Shown piece after piece: positions 44,926 to 53,539 of a stretch of DNA of 64,000 nucleotides. Where the stretch lies: assembly GCA_965217015.1 (NCBI GenBank), contig OZ244224.1, positions 682,001 through 746,000 on the forward strand, read 5' to 3'. A program made the position numbers and the translations under genes. The stretch comes from JAYQKL01 sp038142705. GTDB lineage: Bacteria; Pseudomonadota; Alphaproteobacteria; RS24. Position 1 is the first letter of the stretch. Each line of letters begins with the position of its first letter. The notes under the pieces are model-generated. The model was not told the DNA's origin, made no database searches, and saw only the letters and a program-made list of their open reading frames with translations.

Positions 44926-45353
44926 TGAACCCGCTTTCTATATTAGTCAAACCCCTCGCCGCACTTGGCGGCCAATATCTGGCAAACCGTGACGCCAAGG
45001 CCGCGCGCAAAGCCAGACTAGAAGAGGCAAAACTGGCGGCGGAGATAAAACGCATTGAGACGCAAGCACAGGCAGAGATTGACTGGGACGCCGAGACCCT
45101 GCGCCAGAACGCGCAGTCGTGGAAAGATGAAATTTTTGCAGGGCTTTTTATCACACCGTTTTTGGCAGGGTTTTTTCCTGGCCTGCATCCTTACATCGAG
45201 GCGGGCTGGCAAGCCCTTAACAAAGCCCCAAGCTGGTATCCGTTTATTTTATTGGGCATCGCGGCGTGGGCGATGGGGCTGCGCTGGCTGGTGGCGGGGC
45301 TTGCTAGTAAATTACCAGTTAAAATGCCAGTTAAATTACCAGTAAAGAAATGA
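44925..45353 (+). CDS. Holin, GTA-type three-TM family
   Basis: A 142-residue protein. Residues 1-60 are amphipathic and Ala/Glu/Arg-rich; then a WKDEIFAGLFITPFLAGFFPG hydrophobic segment, an APSWYPFILLGIAAWAMGLRW segment and a Lys-rich tail with the tandem PVKMPVKLPVKK. This matches the layout of the holin family first described from gene-transfer-agent release (GTA_holin_3TM). The start overlaps the preceding stop by one base, and the end overlaps the endolysin start by 4 bp. Holins permeabilise the inner membrane so that endolysin reaches the wall. Confidence 0.65.
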   Translation: MNPLSILVKPLAALGGQYLANRDAKAARKARLEEAKLAAEIKRIETQAQAEIDWDAETLRQNAQSWKDEIFAGLFITPFLAGFFPGLHPYIEAGWQALNKAPSWYPFILLGIAAWAMGLRWLVAGLASKLPVKMPVKLPVKK

Positions 45354-45793
45354 AGCTGACAAAAAATTTCACCCTGCGTGATATGACCAAAAGTCAAACA
45401 GCCTTGCGGCGCGGGATTAACAACACACCCGATGCCGCAGCAATTGAAAACCTAACGCTGATTGCTGAACATATTTTAGAACCCGTCATGGATAAGTTTG
45501 GCCGCCCCACCATCACATCAGCCTATCGCAGTTTGGGGCTTAACACGGCGATTGGCAGCAAGCCATCGTCCCAACATGTGACGGGGCAGGCGGTGGATTT
45601 TGAGGTGATGGGTGTCTCCAACCTGCATCTGGCCCAATGGCTCAACGCGACCTTGGATTTCGACCAACTTATTCTTGAGTTCTACAGCCAGACCGACCCG
45701 CAGGCTGGCTGGGTGCATGTTTCCTACGCCCCCCAAATGCGCAATCAATGCCTGACCATAGACAGAAGAGGCACACGCCCCGGCCTTGGATAG
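45350..45793 (+). CDS. Peptidase M15-type endolysin
   Basis: A 147-residue zinc peptidase of the M15A (D-Ala-D-Ala carboxypeptidase / phage endolysin) group. Zinc ligands are visible as His and Asp in SSQHVTGQAVDFEV (about 77-90) and His in GWVHVSY (about 122-128); TITSAYRSLGLN is the usual upstream motif. There is no signal peptide, so export would need the holin. It overlaps the holin gene by 4 bp and ends 29 bp from the stop of the giant RTX gene on the other strand. Confidence 0.82.
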   Translation: MKLTKNFTLRDMTKSQTALRRGINNTPDAAAIENLTLIAEHILEPVMDKFGRPTITSAYRSLGLNTAIGSKPSSQHVTGQAVDFEVMGVSNLHLAQWLNATLDFDQLILEFYSQTDPQAGWVHVSYAPQMRNQCLTIDRRGTRPGLG

Positions 45794-45822
45794 GATAAGA
45801 TAAGATAGGCTTGGGTAAAGCC

Positions 45823-48800
45823 CTAAATAATATCAAAATCGCTGATGGTCAGGGCGGTGGTGTAATCCTCTATCACCATGATAATCACATCGTCTGTGGT
45901 GTCGGCTGTGCCTTTGGTGTTGTAAATCACCGTGTCATTGGTGCCAGCATCGTTGCTTGACCCCGTCGCCTCGTTTGTATTGTTGGTCCAACGCAAATTG
46001 GCCGCACTGCGCAGAGCAGCAAGCGTCGCTTCATTGCCATTGGTGGTGTCCACGCGGATTTTATCATTGCCAGTGCTGAAATCCGTGACCGCGTCTTTAG
46101 TTTCTGTTGTGGCAATATCCAGCACGAAAATATCATCGCCCGCCCCGCCGGTGAGAATATCCGCGCCCGCGTTGCCAACAAGAACATCATTGCCCGCCTT
46201 ACCGATGAGGGTATCATCGCCCGCGCCACCGATAAGGGTGTTGGCCGTGCCGCTGCCATTAATAACATCATTATAAATTGTGCCAACAAAGGCATCATTG
46301 GTCGCGCCATAGCCGCCACCAGCCAGTTTGAACCAGATATCAAATTGGCCATTATGCTTCCCGCTGACCAAATCCATATCCCCATCGCCGTCCAAATCCA
46401 CAAATGTCGGCGCGCTGTCGCCACCCTCCACATCAAAGCCATTGAATGGATTATCGCTGCCGGTCAGTGCGGTATAACCCGTCGCGTCCTTGCGCCAGAC
46501 CTTTAAGGGGCCAACTTCATTCCCGCTGACCAAATCCATATCCCCATCACCATCAATATCCACAAAGGCTGGCGCGCTGTAGTCACCCGCATCAAAGCCA
46601 TTGAACGGATTATCGCTGCCGGTGAGTTGCGTATAGCTGTAGCTTATTGAATTGCCTGACCCAGTTGTGTCATTGCGCCAGACCTTGAAGGTGCCATTTT
46701 TATTCCCGCTGACCAAATCCAAATCGCCATCGCCGTCCAAATCCACAAAGGTGGGCGTACTGCGGGCGTTGGTGCCAACACTCAGCCCATTCAACGGATT
46801 ATCGCTGCCGTTCAACGCGGTATAGCCCGTCGCGTCCTTGCGCCAGACTTTGAAGAAGCCCTTAAATCTCCCACTGACCAAATCCATATCGCCATCGCCA
46901 TCAATATCCACAAATGTCGGGGCGCTGTTGTCTAGCGTGCTGAAGCCATGCAATGGATTGGCGTTATTGCCTGTATTGCCGGTCAGTTGTGTGTAGCTGT
47001 TGCCATCTTTGCGCCAGACTTTGAAAGAGCCATATTGTTCCCCGCTGACCAAATCCAAATCACCATCGCCGTCCAAATCCACAAAGCTGGGCGTGCTGCG
47101 GGCATTCGCATCAAAGCCAGTAAACGGATTGGCCGAGGCGTTTTGCGACTTGATGGCTTTGCCGAGCTCCAGCGTGAAGGCGGTGGAATAGACAATGGCG
47201 CCATTGCCGTCATCGACTTTTAGTTTTAAGGAATGGGAGCCACTTTTGCTGTTTGTGGGTGTGTTGCCATCAGTCGCGAAACTCAAAACACCGCCAGAAT
47301 CCACAACCAGCCAATTCACCGCGCTATTGTCCGACGCCTTGACAATGGAATAGGTGAGCGTGTCGCCATCGCTATCGCTGGTGACAAAACGGCCGGTCTT
47401 AACCAAATCTTCTGACAGGCTTTGTTGAATCGTGTTTTTTATCGTGCCGCTAATGCTGCCGGAAATTATCGGTGTATCATTGAGAAATGTGACCGTGACC
47501 GCGCCTTCTATATCCGAACTGGTCAAATTGGTTGTGTAACCTTCCAGCACCGCATAAACATTCGTCTTCGCCGCGCTGTCATAAATAACCGTGTTCTCGC
47601 TATTGACGCGCGCAAACCAGACCTGTGTCACCGAGCTGCTAAATTTTAGCTTGTCGCCGCTGGTGAAATCTTTAATCACATCGGCTTTTGTTGCCATGTC
47701 AGTGGTGGCGGTTTTATCGGATATATTAAAAATATCATCGCCCGCCCCACCGGTGAAAGTGTCCTTGCCTGCGCTGCCAACAAGAGCATCATTGCCCGCG
47801 CCACCATTCAGCACATCATCTCCCGTGCCGCCGATAAGCGTGTTGGCCGCACTGGTGCCGTTCATAACATCATTATAAATTGTGCCGACGAAGATGTCAT
47901 TGGTCGTGCCATAGCTGCCATCAGCCAATTTGAACCAGATATTGAATGTGCCAGAAACACTCCCGCTGACCAAATCCAAATCACCATCGCCATCAATATC
48001 CGCAAAAGCAGGCCTGCTGTAGTCACCCACATCAAAGCCATAAAACGGATTGGCGTTATTGCCTGTATTGCCGGTCAGCGCTGTATAGCCCGTTGCGTCC
48101 TTGCGCCAGACTTTGAACTGGCCATCGAAATTCCCACTGACCAAATCCATATCCCCATCGCCATCAATATCCGCAAATGTCGGGGCGCTATTGTCAGTAT
48201 TGCTATTACCCACATCAAAACCATGAAACGGATTGGCATTATCGCCTGTATTGCCGGTCAGCGCCGTATAGCCGCCCGCGTCCTTACGCCAGACTTTGAA
48301 TGTGCCACCAACCTCCCCGCTGACCAAATCCATATCGCCATCACCGTCTAAATCCACAAAACTCGGGGTGCTTTGATAGCCCACACTAAAGCCATGAAAC
48401 GGATTGGCGTTATTGCCTGTATTACCGGTCAGCGCGGTGTAGCCATTTGTGGTCTTGCGCCAGACTTTGAGTGTGTTTCCGTTCTCCCCGCTGACCAAAT
48501 CCAAATCCCCATCACCGTCCAAATCAACAAATGTCGGGGCGCTTCGATTACCCGTATCCATACCCTTAAACGGATTATTCGCACTTACCGGTTTTGTATA
48601 GCCCGTTGCGTCCTTGAACCAGCTTTTGAATTTGCCATTCCAATTCCCGCTGACCAAATCTAAGTCGCCATCGCCGTTCAAATCCACAAATGTCGGGGTG
48701 CTGAATTGGACAGCAGTCAACCCATCAAACGGATTGGTTGAGGCGCTGGCTGTCACGATGGTTTTGCCCAGTTCCAGTGTAAAGGCAGAGGAATAGACAA

Positions 48801-51800
48801 AAGCATCATGGTTGTCTGACACTTTCAGCTTCAGAGAATGGGAACCGCTCTTGGTGTCGTCTGGTGCATTGCCGCCAGTCGCGAAACTCAAGACACCGCC
48901 TGAATCCACTTGCAACCAATTGACCGCGCTATTATCCGACGCCTTGACGATGGAATAGGAAAGTATGTCAGCCGCATTTGGATCGCTGGTGACAAAACGG
49001 CCAGCCTTCACCAAATCTTCTGACAGGGTCTGCCCAATTGTGCCGCCTATCGCGCCGCTAATGCTACCAGAAACTGCCGGCGGTTTGTTGCTCGCCCTGA
49101 TGATGATGTCAAACTCATCGGTGATGGAGCGCGTGCCATCAGAGGCTGTGACGACAATCGTCGCCGTGCCCGTCGCGCTCGGTGTGCCAGAGACAACCCC
49201 TGTCGTGGTGTTCAGGCTCAAGCCCGTCGGCAAGGTGCTGCCCGTTTTCACTGCGAAACTATAGGTCAGCGTATCATTATCCGCATCCGAGAAGCCTGTT
49301 TTGATAATCGTATAGCTGAAGGCTGTTCCTTGCGTGCCAGTTTGGTCCACAATTGCCGTGGAAACCGCCGGCGCTTTGTTCACCGCCAGCCTCAAATCCT
49401 GCATGACGCTGGCGCCATTGCCATCAGAAACGATTATCGTGATGGCGTAAGTGTCGTCAGCACCCGTTTTTGGGCTGGCGCTGTTGAACATGAGTTTATT
49501 TTTGTCATTGCCTGTGCCGAAATCAAAATATGACGCATTTGTGCCAGAAACCGCATAGCTCAGCGTGTCATTATCCGCATCTGTCGCTGTGATGGCGTAA
49601 ATCTGCGTATCATTGGCAACATTATCTTCAATCTTAGTTGGTGCTGTTGAGGTGATGATTGGCGCGGAACTTAATGCGGTGACCGCCACCGAGCCAAATA
49701 TATCCGATGCGGTGAGGTTATGTGAGCCATAAAGCACCGCATAAATATTGGTTTTCGCGGCGCTGTCATAAATAAGCGTATTGTTATTGGCGTGACCAAC
49801 CCAAACCTGTGTCACAGCGCTGGCTACTTTCAGCTTGTCGCCACTGGTGAAATCGGTAATCACATCGGCATTTGCAGATGACGCGACTTTGTCAGATATA
49901 TCAAAAACATCATTGCCAGCCCCGCCAGCGAAGGCGTCTTTGCCCGCCTTACCGATGAGGGTATCATCGCCTGTGCCGCCGATAAGGGTGTTGGCCGTGC
50001 CGCTGCCATTAATAACATCATTATAAATTGTGCCGACAAAGGCGTCATTGGTCGCGCTATAGCCGCCACCCGCCAGTTTGAACCAGATATCAAATTGGCC
50101 ATTATGCTTCCCGCTGACCAAATCCATATCCCCATCGCCGTCCAAATCCACAAATGTCGGCGCGCTGTCGCCAGCCTCCACGTCAAAGCCATTGAATGGA
50201 TTATCGCTGCCGGTCAGTGCGGTATAACCCGTCGCGTCCTTGCGCCAGACCTTGAAGGGGCCGTTTTTTAACCCACTGACCAAATCCATATCCCCATCGC
50301 CATCAATATCCACAAAGGCTGGCGTGCTGTAGTCACCCGCATCAAAGCCATTGAATGGATTATCGCTGCCGGTGAGTTGCGTATAGCTGTAGCTTATTGA
50401 ATTACCTGACCCAGTTGTGTCATTGCGCCAAACCTTGAAGGTGCCATTTTTTCCCCCACTGACCAGGTCCATATCGCCATCGCCGTCCAAATCCACAAAG
50501 GTGGCCGTGCTGTAGGCGTTGGTGCCAACACTCAGCCCATTCAACGGATTATCGCTGCCGTTCAACGCGGTATAGCTCGTCGCGTCCTTGCGCCAGACTT
50601 TGAAGAAGCCCTTAAATCTCCCACTGACCAAATCCATATCGCCATCGCCATCAATATCCACAAATGTCGGGGCGCTGTTGTCTAGCGTGCTGAAGCCATG
50701 CAATGGATTGGCGTTATTGCCTGTATTGCCGGTCAGTTGTGTGTAGCTGTTGCCATCTTTGCGCCAGACTTTGAAAGAGCCATATTGTTCCCCACTAACC
50801 AAATCCATATCGCCATCGCCGTCCAAATCCACAAAGCTGGGCGTGCTGCGGGCGTTCGCATCAAAGCCAGTAAACGGATTGGCCGAGGCGTTTTGCGACC
50901 AGATGGTTTTGCCCAATTCCAGCGTGAAGGCGGTGGAATAGACAATGGCGCCATTGCCGTCATCGACTTTTAGTTTTAAGGAATGGGAGCCAAGATAGCT
51001 TGTGTCCGGTGCGTTATTGCCAGTCGCGAAACTCAAGACACCGCCAGCGTCTATACTGAGCCAATTCACCGCGCTATTGTCGCTGGCCTTCACAATGGAA
51101 TAGGTGAGCGTGTCGCCGCTGGTATCAAAACGACCAGTCTTTACCAAATCTTCTGACAGGGTCTGCCCTATTGTGCCGCCTATCGTGCCGATAATGCTGC
51201 CGGAAACAATCGCCGATTTAGAAAAATCAATACTGTCTTGCCCAAGCAGCTCAGCTATGTAGTTTTTGGTAACTTTGGTCGCGTCATTCGGGTCAACCTC
51301 CACCAGCTTTTTAATCGCGCCGCGCCCGCCATCAAAATTCGTTGCGCCGCCGATTGTGGTCACAAAATCAGCCCATGTCATGCGCGCTGCAAAGTCAATA
51401 TGGAACAAGGCACTGGCAATTTTATGATTGCCATATGTGCCCGCCTCGCGGAAATGAAAGGTGATGCCGGTGACATAAAACGCCCCGCTATCTAACACCC
51501 AATCTGGCGTCACAATGAATTGGTCATCAGCGGTCAAGGGCGTGTTGTCCGCACCATCGGCGCCGAGCAGGAATTTTTCTAGTGTGGTGTAAGTGGTTTC
51601 GCTCGCACTGACTTTTAGGCGCAGCTTGTCTTCGCCGCGCTTAAAGTTTTTAACCGTGTCGCCGCCATCTGTAGCCGTCCAGTTCGTGCCAGTGCCCAGC
51701 CCATAGACAATCTCGTCTGAACCACCCTCAGCGCCCAAATCAATCTCATCATCGCCAAGACCGCCGGTAATCTGGTCATTGCCCTGCCCGCCTTTAATCG

Positions 51801-52818
51801 TGTCTATGCCGTCGCCCGTATCAACGGTTTTGCCAGTCGTCTCAGTGCTTAAATCAATTGTGTTGCCATTATCGGGCCCCGTGATGGGGTGCTTATCCCG
51901 CGCATCAATGGTGAAGGTCAGTGTGGTGGACTCCGACCCCGCACTGTCATCTTTAATGGTGAAGGTGAAGCTGGTGTCACCGCCTGTATCGCCAACCACA
52001 AATTTAATGTTGCCAGCCGCTAAATCTGCACCAGTGAAAGTGTCATTCACCGCCGCATCGGCCCATGTCCCGCCTGATTTGATTTGAATTTTACCCGCCG
52101 CCGTTGCCGGAAGTGACTTAAGCGTAAAGGTGATATTGGCTTGCGTATCATCAGGGTCTGTTGCCAATATATGCGTGGTATCGAGAATAATCTCGGTTGC
52201 GTCATCATTAAAGGCCAGCACCTGATGCGCGATGGTCGGTGCTACATTCGTGGGGCTAGCTTCGTCATTCACTGGCGTGATGTCAGCCAATACCGGTGCG
52301 GTGCTTATGGCACTAGCGGTAAAACCTGCGGCATATGTGGTGGCAAAGGCATCAGCTGTATATGTTGTGGTGCCCACCTGAAATTTGGTCACAGGCAGCA
52401 CTTTAATCGTGATGGTTTTATTGTCAGATAAATCTGTATCATCACTGTCTGAAATGGTGATTTCTATATAGGCCGAGTTGTCTGGCCCAATAATCTTAGC
52501 AACCTTGGCGACCTTAAAACCTGCCCAGAATTGTATCAGGTTCTTCTCACCATTATGAGCAAGCGTGTCATTTATGATAATGTCTTGCGCGAATCCGAGC
52601 TGAAATTGATAGGTGTCTGTGCCCGCCAGCGCACTAAATTCACCAAGCGCGGGCGTGTCAGCGTTAAAGATAATTGTCTCATTGCCAGCGAGGCGTGTGT
52701 CATTGCGCGCCAATCTGGAGGGTGTCTCAGTATCAATCTTCAAATACCAGCCCGCTGATGTGAACCAAGCGGGGCTTCCAGATGGAACAGATGCGTAATA
52801 TCTGACGACACGCGCCAT
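45823..52818 (-). CDS. Giant FG-GAP/RTX calcium-binding surface or secreted protein 1
   Basis: A 2331-residue repeat protein. The N-terminal ~190 residues (MARVVRYYASVPSGSP) form a domain shared with the paralogue at 53.5 kb. Then follow a cadherin-like domain, an RTX stretch (about 330-366), and three modules. Each module holds a cadherin-like domain, five FG-GAP/VCBS blades of ~52 residues (DLDGDGDMDLVSG, then FKVWRK) and RTX nonapeptides. Blades lie at about 636-932, 1356-1643 and 1884-2181. An Ig-like pair sits near 1000-1230. The uncleaved acidic C-terminus ending TALTISDFDII looks like a type I secretion signal. No T1SS genes are nearby. Modules 1 and 3 are a recent duplication. Confidence 0.82.
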   Translation of the reverse strand: MARVVRYYASVPSGSPAWFTSAGWYLKIDTETPSRLARNDTRLAGNETIIFNADTPALGEFSALAGTDTYQFQLGFAQDIIINDTLAHNGEKNLIQFWAGFKVAKVAKIIGPDNSAYIEITISDSDDTDLSDNKTITIKVLPVTKFQVGTTTYTADAFATTYAAGFTASAISTAPVLADITPVNDEASPTNVAPTIAHQVLAFNDDATEIILDTTHILATDPDDTQANITFTLKSLPATAAGKIQIKSGGTWADAAVNDTFTGADLAAGNIKFVVGDTGGDTSFTFTIKDDSAGSESTTLTFTIDARDKHPITGPDNGNTIDLSTETTGKTVDTGDGIDTIKGGQGNDQITGGLGDDEIDLGAEGGSDEIVYGLGTGTNWTATDGGDTVKNFKRGEDKLRLKVSASETTYTTLEKFLLGADGADNTPLTADDQFIVTPDWVLDSGAFYVTGITFHFREAGTYGNHKIASALFHIDFAARMTWADFVTTIGGATNFDGGRGAIKKLVEVDPNDATKVTKNYIAELLGQDSIDFSKSAIVSGSIIGTIGGTIGQTLSEDLVKTGRFDTSGDTLTYSIVKASDNSAVNWLSIDAGGVLSFATGNNAPDTSYLGSHSLKLKVDDGNGAIVYSTAFTLELGKTIWSQNASANPFTGFDANARSTPSFVDLDGDGDMDLVSGEQYGSFKVWRKDGNSYTQLTGNTGNNANPLHGFSTLDNSAPTFVDIDGDGDMDLVSGRFKGFFKVWRKDATSYTALNGSDNPLNGLSVGTNAYSTATFVDLDGDGDMDLVSGGKNGTFKVWRNDTTGSGNSISYSYTQLTGSDNPFNGFDAGDYSTPAFVDIDGDGDMDLVSGLKNGPFKVWRKDATGYTALTGSDNPFNGFDVEAGDSAPTFVDLDGDGDMDLVSGKHNGQFDIWFKLAGGGYSATNDAFVGTIYNDVINGSGTANTLIGGTGDDTLIGKAGKDAFAGGAGNDVFDISDKVASSANADVITDFTSGDKLKVASAVTQVWVGHANNNTLIYDSAAKTNIYAVLYGSHNLTASDIFGSVAVTALSSAPIITSTAPTKIEDNVANDTQIYAITATDADNDTLSYAVSGTNASYFDFGTGNDKNKLMFNSASPKTGADDTYAITIIVSDGNGASVMQDLRLAVNKAPAVSTAIVDQTGTQGTAFSYTIIKTGFSDADNDTLTYSFAVKTGSTLPTGLSLNTTTGVVSGTPSATGTATIVVTASDGTRSITDEFDIIIRASNKPPAVSGSISGAIGGTIGQTLSEDLVKAGRFVTSDPNAADILSYSIVKASDNSAVNWLQVDSGGVLSFATGGNAPDDTKSGSHSLKLKVSDNHDAFVYSSAFTLELGKTIVTASASTNPFDGLTAVQFSTPTFVDLNGDGDLDLVSGNWNGKFKSWFKDATGYTKPVSANNPFKGMDTGNRSAPTFVDLDGDGDLDLVSGENGNTLKVWRKTTNGYTALTGNTGNNANPFHGFSVGYQSTPSFVDLDGDGDMDLVSGEVGGTFKVWRKDAGGYTALTGNTGDNANPFHGFDVGNSNTDNSAPTFADIDGDGDMDLVSGNFDGQFKVWRKDATGYTALTGNTGNNANPFYGFDVGDYSRPAFADIDGDGDLDLVSGSVSGTFNIWFKLADGSYGTTNDIFVGTIYNDVMNGTSAANTLIGGTGDDVLNGGAGNDALVGSAGKDTFTGGAGDDIFNISDKTATTDMATKADVIKDFTSGDKLKFSSSVTQVWFARVNSENTVIYDSAAKTNVYAVLEGYTTNLTSSDIEGAVTVTFLNDTPIISGSISGTIKNTIQQSLSEDLVKTGRFVTSDSDGDTLTYSIVKASDNSAVNWLVVDSGGVLSFATDGNTPTNSKSGSHSLKLKVDDGNGAIVYSTAFTLELGKAIKSQNASANPFTGFDANARSTPSFVDLDGDGDLDLVSGEQYGSFKVWRKDGNSYTQLTGNTGNNANPLHGFSTLDNSAPTFVDIDGDGDMDLVSGRFKGFFKVWRKDATGYTALNGSDNPLNGLSVGTNARSTPTFVDLDGDGDLDLVSGNKNGTFKVWRNDTTGSGNSISYSYTQLTGSDNPFNGFDAGDYSAPAFVDIDGDGDMDLVSGNEVGPLKVWRKDATGYTALTGSDNPFNGFDVEGGDSAPTFVDLDGDGDMDLVSGKHNGQFDIWFKLAGGGYGATNDAFVGTIYNDVINGSGTANTLIGGAGDDTLIGKAGNDVLVGNAGADILTGGAGDDIFVLDIATTETKDAVTDFSTGNDKIRVDTTNGNEATLAALRSAANLRWTNNTNEATGSSNDAGTNDTVIYNTKGTADTTDDVIIMVIEDYTTALTISDFDII
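46190..47242 (-). repeat. Long direct repeat inside RTX gene 1, copy A
   Basis: About 1053 bp that recur with a few substitutions and no indel at 49940-50992 (constant offset 3750 bases, exactly 1250 codons). The copy covers RTX nonapeptides and all five FG-GAP blades of module 3. Confidence 0.85.
49940..50992 (-). repeat. Long direct repeat inside RTX gene 1, copy B
   Basis: Second copy of the ~1053-bp block, covering the blades of module 1. Differences from copy A are scattered single bases, for example CCCGCGCC versus CTGTGCCG near 46230 and 49980. Confidence 0.85.
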
Positions 52819-52915
52819 AATGAGCTTTCCTTTTTATTTTTATTCGGCCCAATTATTATTGATTACCAACGCTTTGCGCGCATTTAATTTACTAAACCAA
52901 AACCCCACGCATTTG
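52819..52915 (-). repeat. Upstream leader shared by the two RTX genes, copy 1
   Basis: The ~95 bases before the first RTX gene, including its AAGGAAAGC ribosome-binding site, are repeated with few changes at 58676-58780 before the second RTX gene. The duplication therefore included the regulatory region. Confidence 0.8.
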
Positions 52916-53014
52916 GCAAGGTTAGATGAAGCAGAAACAAAAAAACTTGCCTCACCCCCTTCTCTTGCTAGACTGAAAACACCGTTAAAAAACAAAAAGA
53001 AAAAAGGTGAAGCT

Positions 53015-53476
53015 ATGTGGACAACGTTTATCAATTATTTTTCGGAGATGCCAGGTTGGGCGCAGGTCACGGCGTTTTTTTCTGCGCTGGTTGTTGGAGA
53101 TGACTTTTTGGAAATACTGGATTTGCTGACGGAGGTATTGCTTCAGAGCGCTTCTTTTGCCGTGACTGCACTCTTGTTTATTTATGGTTTTATAAAATAT
53201 GTTTTGCTGCCATTTCTGAAATGGTTTGGCCGGTATATTTTTCTGCCTGTTTGGCGGCGTGTTTTGTGGCCATTGCTGCAATGGATTGGCCAGTATGTTT
53301 TACGGCCTGTTTGGCGGGGTGTGGGGGGCGCATCTCTGCACTGGCCTAAAGAGTGGTTTCTGAAATTTAGCGAAGGGCTTGGCAAGTGTATTGAAAAGAT
53401 TGTCAGGATGATTGTCAGGATTGCGAAACAGCTTCTATGGACACTGCCCAAAAAACTGATTTTGCCAAAAAACTGA
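53015..53476 (+). CDS. Repeat-containing inner-membrane protein
   Basis: A 153-residue hydrophobic protein. The start at MWTTFINYF is preceded by AGGTGA at good spacing; an in-frame extension to 52820 is rejected because it is antisense to the RTX leader. It has a predicted helix near residues 40-65 and two tandem copies of a ~20-residue amphipathic unit (PFLKWFGRYIFLPVWRRV and PLLQWIGQYVLRPVWRGV), then a basic amphipathic tail. It lies alone between the two giant RTX genes on the opposite strand. Family unknown; membrane anchoring or pore formation are possibilities only. Confidence 0.55.
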   Translation: MWTTFINYFSEMPGWAQVTAFFSALVVGDDFLEILDLLTEVLLQSASFAVTALLFIYGFIKYVLLPFLKWFGRYIFLPVWRRVLWPLLQWIGQYVLRPVWRGVGGASLHWPKEWFLKFSEGLGKCIEKIVRMIVRIAKQLLWTLPKKLILPKN

Positions 53477-53539
53477 TTTTGCTTTGGCAACAAAAACGGC
53501 GGGGAAAAAACACAGCAACGGCTGGAACACCCCCCTCAC

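Noticed and set aside
43858..45793. Gene-transfer-agent cluster
   Set aside because: Only a holin of GTA type and an endolysin are present; no terminase, portal, capsid or tail assembly genes.
45927..52087. Numerous long open frames antisense to the RTX genes
   Set aside because: They mirror the repeated DGDGD-coding DNA, have no ribosome-binding sites and no recognisable protein families.
52820..53014. N-terminal extension of the membrane protein at 53015
   Set aside because: This part is the antisense of the duplicated RTX leader, lacks an RBS at its ATG, and the product is low-complexity; the ATG at 53015 has AGGTGA.
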